DNA of 64,000 bases, taken from an uncultured Alphaproteobacteria bacterium. Its GTDB lineage: Bacteria > Pseudomonadota > Alphaproteobacteria > RF32 > CAG-239. Below the pieces are notes generated by a model. The model saw nothing but the letters and a program-made list of their open reading frames with translations. It made no database searches and was not told where the DNA came from. Positions 57,941 to 64,000 of the stretch are shown here, piece after piece. Each line of letters begins with the position of its first letter. Position 1 is the first letter of the stretch. Both the position numbers and the translations under genes were made by a program. The DNA lies in assembly GCA_902464275.1 (NCBI GenBank), contig CABQIK010000003.1, forward strand, positions 1 through 64,000, written 5' to 3'.

Positions 57941-58810
57941 TTATTTAATCTCCTTTTTCTGAAAAATCCCATGAGGTCTTAAAGACAGGAATGTAATAAA
58001 GATAACAAAAGCTATCAAATCACGCCATTCAGAGGCGAAAATCAATACACCGATGTTTTCCGCCAAAGCCAAGAATAATGCGCCAAAGAATGCACCGCGC
58101 AAATTGGCTAATCCGCCAATAATCGCGCCAATCATACCTTTGAACAACAAATTAAAGCCCATCGTCGGTGTCATACCGGTATCATAACCAATCAAAACAC
58201 CGTCAACACCGAGCACAATTCCGGTCAAAACCGAAACAAGCAAAATAATCTGATTATTTTTCATGCCAATGATGTTTGCAAGCGAAGCACTATCATGCAC
58301 GGCACGGATTTTTAAGCCGATAAAAGTATGGTGCAATAAATAGTTCAACAATGCAAAGCAAACAAAAAACGCGACAATGGTCAGAGCCTGTACAAGGGGA
58401 ATACCGGCAAAACCCAAATGAACCGTAACGGCAGAATGGATAGAGCCCAAATTTTGATATTGTGGTCCAAATACAAGCAAAATAACCGATTCAAAGATTG
58501 TATAAACACCAAGTGACGCCACCATCAAAACCATTGATGACGCGCCGTGATTACGCATTGGGGTATAAATACCGGCTTCTAAAGCATAAGAAAACAAGGC
58601 ACAAATCAGTATTGCACCGATAACGCCTGCCCACATCGGCAAACCGCATAGTGAAATCAAACCATAGGAAGCATAAGCACCTAATGCTGCAACTGCACCT
58701 AATGTCATGTTAAAAAATGGCGAAACAGAATACATCAGCCGAAACGCCATAGCCATTAAGCCATAGCCCGCTCCGACAATTAAAGTATTAAGTAACAAAT
58801 GTAGTAGCAT
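57941..58810 (-). CDS. livH: branched-chain amino acid-type ABC transporter permease LivH
   Basis: 289 residues with about eight helices. MLLHLLLNTLIVGAGYGLMA at the start, then FNMTLGAVAALGAYASYGLI, the coupling region FIGLKIRAVHDSASLANIIG and MIGAIIGGLANLRGAFFGAL. It is the first gene of the minus-strand order livH, binding protein 2 (broken), binding protein 1, livM, livG, livF, with gaps of 1 to 6 nt apart from the 143 nt between the two binding proteins. Confidence 0.92.
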   Translation of the reverse strand: MLLHLLLNTLIVGAGYGLMAMAFRLMYSVSPFFNMTLGAVAALGAYASYGLISLCGLPMWAGVIGAILICALFSYALEAGIYTPMRNHGASSMVLMVASLGVYTIFESVILLVFGPQYQNLGSIHSAVTVHLGFAGIPLVQALTIVAFFVCFALLNYLLHHTFIGLKIRAVHDSASLANIIGMKNNQIILLVSVLTGIVLGVDGVLIGYDTGMTPTMGFNLLFKGMIGAIIGGLANLRGAFFGALFLALAENIGVLIFASEWRDLIAFVIFITFLSLRPHGIFQKKEIK

Positions 58811-58968
58811 AAAAAAATTTTTCCTTATTATAATTTAAAAGCAGTATAAAAGATTTTGCTTTATATTTCATTAAAATAATGTGAGTGGGCATAAAAAATT
58901 TTGTCTGTAGTTGACCATATGGATTATATATTGAATTTTGTAATTTTATAACCATTTGAATTTAAAAT
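58811..58968 (-). promoter_or_regulatory. upstream region of the liv operon
   Basis: AT-rich, no coding frame. It must hold the promoter of livH; no clear -35/-10 pair stands out. Confidence 0.3.
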
Positions 58969-59005
58969 AAAATGCCCTGAAAACAACCAGTTGCAGGCAT
59001 TTTTT
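58969..59005 (+). terminator. terminator-like hairpin
   Basis: AAAATGCC (58969-58976) pairs with GGCATTTT (58996-59003) and runs into T's. No intact plus-strand gene precedes it, so it may be left over, like the truncated gene that overlaps its end. Confidence 0.55.
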
Positions 59006-59348
59006 AGAAAATATTGTTATTGGAGCAGAAAAAAGCTACTGGGAGCAAGACCAAGAAGGTCCTGAAGCAAGTTTTGTTGTGTCTAAAGTAAATGACGATA
59101 AAATTAGAGTAACTCTTATTTCCTTTGGATGGTGGGAGTTTTATAAAAAACAAAGAGGGTTACATTATGTTTCTTATGATAATCCTCAAGTGCCTTTAGA
59201 TATGATTTGTTCCGTTAAAGAATTTATCACTAAAATGTATGCAGTAATGAAAAAAATAAAATATCCGAAGGAATATAATTATGACCCGTGGAATGGTGCG
59301 CCGAAGGATAGCGAAATTCTAAAAAAGTATGTTGAAGAAAATAGATAA
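59006..59348 (+). pseudogene. 5'-truncated gene, family unknown
   Basis: A frame open from before 59006 to TAA 59346 encodes about 114 residues: IVIGAEKSYWEQDQEGPEAS, FVVSKVNDDKIRVTLISFGW, WEFYKKQRGLHYVSYDN, ending KKYVEENR. Composition and flow are those of a real soluble protein, but there is no ATG upstream and the first start-like codon (GTG 59079) lies in mid-strand without a ribosome site. The 5' end seems lost at the terminator-like hairpin. Small acidic proteins with such WEF and VSY patterns include immunity-like proteins, but I cannot assign it. Confidence 0.45.
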
Positions 59349-59529
59349 TATATTTTGATATGAAATATATGGCGCCTTCAGAAATAGGCATAAATATCAT
59401 AACACCTTGATTGTGTCATATTTTTGATGAAACTAGTTCGAAGATGATTTCAAAAAACGCCTTCTGCGAACCGCAAAATATCATTAAAAAACAAGAGGTT
59501 AGACCTCAAAATCTAACCTCTGTCCAGTC

Positions 59530-59604
59530 TGGCTGGGGTGGCAGGATTCGAACCTACGAATGTCGGCACCAAAAGCCGATGCCTTACCACTTGGCGACAC
59601 CCCA
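59530..59604 (-). tRNA. tRNA-Gln(UUG), CCA encoded
   Basis: 75 nt: acceptor TGGGGTG/CACCCCA, D arm GCCAAGTGGTAAGGC, anticodon stem TCGGC/GCCGA with loop TTTTGGT (anticodon TTG), T arm TAGGTTCGAATCCTG, discriminator G and CCA. Confidence 0.95.
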
Positions 59605-59850
59605 ACAATAATATAAAGTTCTCATCACTGCCTCCCGGTGGCAGGATGGTGCGCCCGCTAACGCACTGCGCATCTTTCGCTGCGCTCAAGACCTCGGACA
59701 GCAAAACTGCCTCGTCCAGCGGCGAACCACTTGCGCGGTTCTTGCTAGTCGCCCCAACGATGTCGGCACCAAAAGCCGATGCCTTACCACTTGGCGACAC
59801 CCCAACAATAATATAAAGTTCTCATCACTGCCACCCGGTGGCAGAATCTT
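59561..59850 (-). repeat. 200-bp offset duplication containing a 5' half of tRNA-Gln
   Basis: 59561-59648 recurs at 59761-59848 with two or three changes. The second copy holds the first 44 nt of tRNA-Gln (59761-59804, minus) up to the anticodon stem and then breaks off. It lies upstream of the real tRNA in transcription order. Between the copies is a GC-rich hairpin block (GAACC...GGTTC, GGAC...GTCC) whose layout resembles the 158-bp repeats by tRNA-Asp. Confidence 0.85.
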
Positions 59851-60055
59851 AAGAACTTGGCGATGGGTTATATGTAAAATAAAAAAAATATAAATGCAAG
59901 AGTTTTTTTGTTATCTTTGCAGAAAATTTTTGCTTTTGCCATAAACAATAACCGCTTATTTAAGATAATGCGGTTACATTATATGATAAAGAAGTTGTTT
60001 ATAATATTGTCGTTGTTTTGGCAGAGCATATATTCAGCAATTTGGGCGGTAAAAT
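59851..60055. other. AT-rich non-coding spacer
   Basis: I see no coding frame or RNA. It should hold the promoter of the tRNA-Gln unit (minus strand). Confidence 0.35.
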
Positions 60056-60112
60056 AAAACCCCGCCATACGCGCTGTTCCTGAAATAGGACGGCTCATTG
60101 CGCATAGCGGGG
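60056..60112 (-). terminator. terminator of the small Cys-rich gene
   Basis: Minus-strand CCCCGCTATGCGC pairs with GCGCGTATGGCGGGG around an inner TCCT/AGGA stem and is followed by TTTTATTTT. Confidence 0.75.
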
Positions 60113-60131
60113 AAAACGAGGGATTTACCGT

Positions 60132-60236
60132 TTATTTGCTGTGTTCTTTTTCCGCAGAAGCTGATTTTTCAGATTTTACGGTTGAAGAATTGGTGTTTTT
60201 TGAAGACGGTTTTGCACCGCTGCATCCGCATGTCAT
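60132..60236 (-). CDS. 34-residue protein with CxC motif
   Basis: ATG 60236 has GGAG 7 nt upstream and the frame ends in TAA at 60132, 20 nt before a strong terminator. The peptide is MTCGCSGAKPSSKNTNSSTV followed by a Lys/Ser/Glu-rich tail ending KEHSK. The CGC motif at residues 3-5 and the disordered charged tail are all that can be said. Good start signal plus own terminator argue that it is a real gene. No family is recognised. Confidence 0.55.
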   Translation of the reverse strand: MTCGCSGAKPSSKNTNSSTVKSEKSASAEKEHSK

Positions 60237-60412
60237 GTATTTTCTCCTAAAATGATGGTTAAATGTTGTATGTTACAGCGTTTACAGATATATTGCGCCA
60301 AAGCTTGTTTACAATCTGAACTTTGGTTGAGCTCAGCTTGTTTTTTATTTACCAAAAATAAACGATAGCACGATTATAATTAACAATATTATGCCATTTA
60401 ACGGAGGCTGTT

Positions 60413-61900
60413 ATGCTTAACTTAAAATATATTCCCATTCGCTCGTTTAATGAAAATATTGCCTATGTGCACACTGATTGCGAGGCTTATAAAACCGATG
60501 ATATACGAGCGATGACGCGGGTTGAAATTCATGGCGGAGCGGTTACGCTTAATGCCTTTTTACAAGTTACCGATGACCTTTCGTTAGTGCAGCCTGACGA
60601 GTTGGGCTTAAATGCCGAGGCGTTTGATATGCTCGGGCTTCCCGAAGGCTCGCGCGTTACTTTGGTGCTTGCGGAGGCGCCGCAAAGCATGAAGGCGGTT
60701 AAGCGCAAAATGCAAGGCAATATTTTAACGGCAGGCGAGTATAAATCCATTATAGGCGATATTTTGCAACGCAAGTATTCTAATATAGATATTGCGGCGT
60801 TTTTAAGTTCGTTCAGCGCGTTTTCAACCGCGCCGGAGATTGTTTCATTTGTGCAGGCGCTGTTATTTGATAAAAATTTGTTTTGGGACGAAGAAGATAT
60901 TGTTGCCGATTGCTATACTTTAGGCGATATTCCGGGGAATAATACCGATTTGTTGGTAACGGCAATCGCCGCGGCGTACGGAATGCCGATGCCGAAAGTG
61001 GTGGTGCCGGAAGTTTCTTCATGCTTCGGTTCGGCGCATACGATGCGTATTTTTGCCGATATTGATAAAAATCCGGTGGAATTGGCGCGTTTAATCAAAG
61101 AAAATCGCGGGGCGGTAGTCAGCTATAAGGTTTTGTCGGTTTATAAGGCGCTTTCGGCTTTGCAGTCGGTGGCAACTTATTTAAATATTAAAGATGACGC
61201 TTATGCCATTGTGCGTTTGTTGGCGCTTAAAGCCGCAGCCGGCATTACGCATTTGTTGGTTGATATTCCGGTTGGGCCGAAAACATTAATTAAAACTCCA
61301 CAGCAGGCTATTCATGCCCGCAAGCTGATAGAATATGCCGGCGATGCCTTGGGGCTTAAAACCGATGTGGTGATAACCGACGGGCGCGAGCCGGTCGGCG
61401 CCGGAGTGGGGGCGTTGCTTGAAGCCCGCGATATTAGGCGTATTTTGCGCAATAAAGATACCGCGCCGAAAGGCTTGCTTGAAAAAGCGCTGTTTTTGGC
61501 GGGGCGCGTGCTTGAATTTGATCCGGCCATGAGAGGCGGACAAGGCTATGAGGCAGCCAAAGAGATTTTAACTTCAGGTCGGGCATTGGAAGCCTTTGAT
61601 AAAATTATTACCGCGCAGGGTAGGGCGGAACAATCTGATTTTGGTACGTTAATACGCGATGTAACGGCAGAAACCGGCGGCAAAATTATGGCGATTGATA
61701 ATAAAATTATTCGTAAAATTGCCATGCTCGCCGGCGCAATACAATATTCCGGCGCCGGTGTTTATCTTTTGAAAAAAGTTGGCGATGAAGTTGCCAAAGG
61801 CGATGTTTTATACCGGATTATTTCATGCGATTCAGCTGATTTTGCCGTGGTAAACTCGTTTGCCGATGCTGATAATGGGTATGATATTGCAAAGGATTAA
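60413..61900 (+). CDS. thymidine phosphorylase (long DeoA/AMP-phosphorylase-like type)
   Basis: 495 residues. Residues 1-90 form the N-terminal domain seen only in the long archaeal/bacterial type. The glycosyltransferase-3 N domain (95-160) and the catalytic domain follow: YTLGDIPGNNTDLLVTAIAA, the phosphate loop region SSCFGSAHTM, LLVDIPVGPKTLI, and the C-terminal pyrimidine-nucleoside-phosphorylase domain with LEARDIRRILRN. The reaction is phosphorolysis of thymidine (or AMP in archaeal relatives) to free base and sugar 1-phosphate. The KTSSRA-like motif of classical DeoA is not conserved (PKVVVPEVSS), so substrate choice is open. GGAGG precedes the ATG by 7 nt. Confidence 0.82.
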   Translation: MLNLKYIPIRSFNENIAYVHTDCEAYKTDDIRAMTRVEIHGGAVTLNAFLQVTDDLSLVQPDELGLNAEAFDMLGLPEGSRVTLVLAEAPQSMKAVKRKMQGNILTAGEYKSIIGDILQRKYSNIDIAAFLSSFSAFSTAPEIVSFVQALLFDKNLFWDEEDIVADCYTLGDIPGNNTDLLVTAIAAAYGMPMPKVVVPEVSSCFGSAHTMRIFADIDKNPVELARLIKENRGAVVSYKVLSVYKALSALQSVATYLNIKDDAYAIVRLLALKAAAGITHLLVDIPVGPKTLIKTPQQAIHARKLIEYAGDALGLKTDVVITDGREPVGAGVGALLEARDIRRILRNKDTAPKGLLEKALFLAGRVLEFDPAMRGGQGYEAAKEILTSGRALEAFDKIITAQGRAEQSDFGTLIRDVTAETGGKIMAIDNKIIRKIAMLAGAIQYSGAGVYLLKKVGDEVAKGDVLYRIISCDSADFAVVNSFADADNGYDIAKD

Positions 61901-61916
61901 CTTTCGCTTGCGTTTA

Positions 61917-62008
61917 GCAGGCGTCTGTTTGTAACTTTTTTCTTATGTAACTATTTGTACACCACGAAAAAAAGTTACTGCGCATTAGCCTCATTCTCCG
62001 CAGGTCTA
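61917..62008. repeat. palindromic element, copy E (intergenic)
   Basis: Middle stem GTAACTTTTTTC/GAAAAAAAGTTAC around the core ATGTAACTATTTGTACACC (61945-61963), then GCGCATTAGCCTCATTCTCC. The core and the tail match copy C almost exactly while the stem sequence is quite different. Confidence 0.75.
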
Positions 62009-62088
62009 TCTATATATTAATGCCGAAAATTAAACTTGCATAAGGCATAAAGTTTTGTTATTGTTGCCATAAATCAAAATTATTTTAT

Positions 62089-62487
62089 ATGGAAGCAAAT
62101 ACAATTTTGTGCATTATTCTTGCCGTTATGGGTGTTGGGACGATACTATTTTGTATCACTATTCAGGTTGATGCTAATAAGCAAAAAGCTCTCAAACACA
62201 AACCGGCACAAGAATCTGAGGTGAAAGGCGCTGTAAATAATTTGTTGCGGCTCAGCGACCATTTAAGGATTGTGGAACAGCTGCAATATGAGGAAACCTG
62301 CAAAGAAGAGCTTATGCAGCTTATTCATGATTTGTTCTTTTTTCAAGAACTTAAGAATCCGGAGTGGCTTAAAGACACTTTGCAGAACAACTATGAGCGT
62401 TGCGTTCAGTATGATGACGCTGAAAACCAAGCGCTTGCCCGTATGTACAAGAAAATTCTGGATGATTTGCCGCAAAACAGCCGTTAG
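62089..62487 (+). CDS. single-pass membrane protein, function unknown
   Basis: 132 residues. One N-terminal transmembrane helix (ILCIILAVMGVGTILFCITI) and a helical cytoplasmic domain rich in Glu, Leu and Gln (NNLLRLSDHLRIVEQLQYEE, KEELMQLIHDLFFFQELKNP). No family is recognised. The ribosome site is weak. A strong terminator follows, and pgpA converges from the other side. Confidence 0.6.
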   Translation: MEANTILCIILAVMGVGTILFCITIQVDANKQKALKHKPAQESEVKGAVNNLLRLSDHLRIVEQLQYEETCKEELMQLIHDLFFFQELKNPEWLKDTLQNNYERCVQYDDAENQALARMYKKILDDLPQNSR

Positions 62488-62498
62488 TGTAGTGATTA

Positions 62499-62536
62499 AA
62501 AAAAGACTTCTGAGTTTTTGCTCAGAAGTCTTTTTT
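62499..62536. terminator. bidirectional intrinsic terminator
   Basis: A perfect 16-bp stem, AAAAAAGACTTCTGAG with its complement, around TTTTTG. It serves both convergent genes. Confidence 0.93.
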
Positions 62537-62556
62537 GCTATTTAAGCGGAATGCAA

Positions 62557-63039
62557 TTACAATATACGTGAGGCGATTAAAGCCAAGCACAATGCGGCAA
62601 AAATACCGGCAAAAACATCATCAAGCATAACGCCCCACGCATTTTTAAGCTTAGTATCCGCCCATTTTACCGGTCCGGCTTTGCAAATATCAAACAAGCG
62701 GAATAATCCGAATCCGCACAAGTATACGAATATAACTTCAGCCGAAAAATTGTGATATAACTGCGGAGCAACTAACACAAAGCTCATCAACTGGCCGGCG
62801 GTTTCATCAATAACCACTTTGGAAGGGTCTTTTTCAGTGCTGTTTTTAATTAACTGATGGGTTGCCCACACGCCTATAAAAAAGCTGATTGCGGCGGCAA
62901 ACAAAATTCCGTTGCGCCCGAAAAAATAAGCCATAACAAAAGCAAGCGGCAGAGTTGCCAAAGAACCGGCGGTTCCGGGGGCTTTGGGTGACAATCCGGC
63001 ACCGAAAAAAGTGGCGATGATTAAAGCGATTTTTTGCAT
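62557..63039 (-). CDS. pgpA: phosphatidylglycerophosphatase A
   Basis: 160 residues, four hydrophobic helices. Removes the phosphate from phosphatidylglycerophosphate at the inner membrane. Family motifs are present: GLSPKAPGTAGSLATLP near the N-terminus, KVVIDETAGQLMSF (catalytic acid region), FRLFDICKAGPVKWAD and WGVMLDDVFAGIFAA. Length and motif order are normal. It is divergent from mtaB, with about 110 nt between. Confidence 0.95.
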   Translation of the reverse strand: MQKIALIIATFFGAGLSPKAPGTAGSLATLPLAFVMAYFFGRNGILFAAAISFFIGVWATHQLIKNSTEKDPSKVVIDETAGQLMSFVLVAPQLYHNFSAEVIFVYLCGFGLFRLFDICKAGPVKWADTKLKNAWGVMLDDVFAGIFAALCLALIASRIL

Positions 63040-63150
63040 TTTTATAAACCTTTCATAACAAATAAAGCTTCTGCTGATTATAAAAGCTTAAAATTAAATT
63101 GCAAACAGAAAATTTTACCTTTATATTGCGGTTATTGCAAAGGAGTTAAA

Positions 63151-64000
63151 ATGGTAGAAGTTGTTACTTTCGGGTGTCGGATTAACAGTTTTGAATCTGA
63201 AGTGTTAAAAGAAAAATTTAAAGACAGCGATAACTTGATTATCGTTAATACCTGCGCGGTAACCGGCGAGGCAGAACGTCAGTGCCGACAGGCGGTTCGC
63301 AAGTTGCGCAAAGAACACCCCGATGCCAAAATTGTGGTAACCGGTTGCGCGGCGCAGGTTAATCCGCAAAAATTTGCCGAAATGCCCGAAGTTGACTTGA
63401 TTGTCGGCAACAAAGAAAAAGCTGAAATTGAAAAATATCTTAACTCCAAAATTAATGAAAAAACTATTGTCGGCGATATTTTCAGTTATGATGATTACGA
63501 CAAATACTTAATTACCGGCTTTGAAGGGCGGCAGCGTGCGTTTGTGCAAATTCAGCAAGGGTGCAATCATCGTTGCACATATTGCATTGTGCCGTTTGCC
63601 CGCGGTAATAACCGCTCGGTACCGGAAGAAGATATTATCCGCCAAATTAAAACGCTGCTTGCCAACGGATTTAAGGAAATTTGCTTGACCGGTGTTGACG
63701 CTTGCTCGTATCAGCCGTCATTCAGCGGATTGGTTAAGCATATATTGGAACAAATTCCTGAGTTGCCGTCATTGCAGTTCGGCTCGCTTGATCCGGCGGC
63801 GATTGATGACGAATTTATCGCGTTGGTCGGGCAGTATAAAAATATTTATCCGCATTTTCATTTGTCGGTGCAATCGGGCGATAATTTAATATTAAAACGT
63901 ATGCGCCGGCGCCATACCCGCGAAGATGTGATTAATTTGTGCAGTAAGATAAGAGCGCTGCGTCCGGAAGCCACTTTCGGGGCTGATTTTATTTGCGGTT
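63151..64000 (+). CDS. mtaB: tRNA (N6-threonylcarbamoyladenosine(37)-C2)-methylthiotransferase MtaB (3' end beyond window)
   Basis: ATG 63151 has AAAGGAG 6 nt upstream and the frame is open to the window edge (283 codons). The N-terminal UPF0004 domain carries its cluster cysteines in TFGCRINSFESEVL, VNTCAVTGEAERQ and VVTGCAAQVNP. The radical-SAM domain has QQGCNHRCTYCIVPFARG (CxxxCxxC), TGVDACSY and HLSVQSGDNLILKRMRRRH. The short start with GCRIN (not GCQMN as in MiaB) marks the MtaB group. It adds methylthio to t6A37 of tRNAs reading ANN codons. The last third with TRAM is outside the window. Confidence 0.93.
   Translation, partial: MVEVVTFGCRINSFESEVLKEKFKDSDNLIIVNTCAVTGEAERQCRQAVRKLRKEHPDAKIVVTGCAAQVNPQKFAEMPEVDLIVGNKEKAEIEKYLNSKINEKTIVGDIFSYDDYDKYLITGFEGRQRAFVQIQQGCNHRCTYCIVPFARGNNRSVPEEDIIRQIKTLLANGFKEICLTGVDACSYQPSFSGLVKHILEQIPELPSLQFGSLDPAAIDDEFIALVGQYKNIYPHFHLSVQSGDNLILKRMRRRHTREDVINLCSKIRALRPEATFGADFICG

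Noticed and set aside
59411..59816. Coding frames across tRNA-Gln and its duplicate
   Set aside because: Both strands there are tRNA and duplicated spacer; the frames are chance openings.

Overview
The window is AT-rich (about 40% GC by eye) bacterial chromosome from a Gram-negative organism. It carries an autotransporter, a FadL-type porin, an EptA lipid A modifier, lipoproteins with lipoboxes and a beta-barrel protein. The ELM1-like protein, the DNA polymerase and the many copies of one pilin-like family (GRSMVEMLG core) fit the uncultured gut Alphaproteobacteria (RF32-like lineages). That placement is inferred from protein resemblance only. TGA is used as an ordinary stop (for example at 9661 and 4141), so the code is standard.

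Layout. 1-8.1 kb: a run of small accessory enzymes (Ogt, N-formylglutamate-hydrolase-like, SAM methyltransferase, two GNATs, sugar O-acetyltransferase, two NUDIX, a small kinase), with three broken genes among them (flavin-reductase-like, Dam remnant, ferredoxin-like). 8.1-12.1 kb: a large unknown protein behind a structured leader, then three overlapping exported proteins, two with MORN/YwqK-type repeats. 12.1-17.1 kb: an unknown protein and a transglutaminase-like protein, a zincin-like protein, a kinase-pyrophosphatase fusion, and an AAA/DUF4143 ATPase. 17.1-18.8 kb: two pilin-like genes. 19-23.7 kb: an outer-membrane protein and a two-component system divergent from eptA. 24-25.6 kb: a Tlde1-like L,D-transpeptidase-fold protein interrupted by one in-frame TGA, with a small membrane protein beside it. 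25.7-30.3 kb: NAD salvage genes (nadM, pncA, pncB, nadE) and trxB. 30.5-37.3 kb: tRNA-Thr, a 1705-residue autotransporter with about 18 EGF-like repeats, and a third pilin-like gene. 37.4-46 kb: class A PBP, polA, and aas divergent from fadL. 46-51.3 kb: ELM1-like protein, repeat-rich tRNA-Asp locus, M23 peptidase, rubrerythrin. 51.4-58.8 kb: fourth pilin-like gene, cold-shock protein, and a branched-chain-type ABC importer with two binding proteins, one holding an in-frame TGA. 59-64 kb: tRNA-Gln with a partial duplicate, a 34-codon Cys-rich gene, thymidine phosphorylase, pgpA and the start of mtaB.

The strongest novel signal is a four-member pilin-like cassette family (17141, 18070, 36504, 51367, all minus strand). 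All four share an almost identical 5' leader in which the Shine-Dalgarno is paired with an upstream anti-SD and a homopolymer of exactly ten A is kept. In two members a palindromic element of about 95 bp sits in frame in the cleaved prepilin leader; a third carries a different palindromic repeat at the same place. At least three further copies of the palindromic element lie between genes. One (48269-48378) sits in a 158-bp repeat whose uninterrupted neighbours show the empty site, which is direct evidence of past mobility, comparable to Rickettsia palindromic elements.
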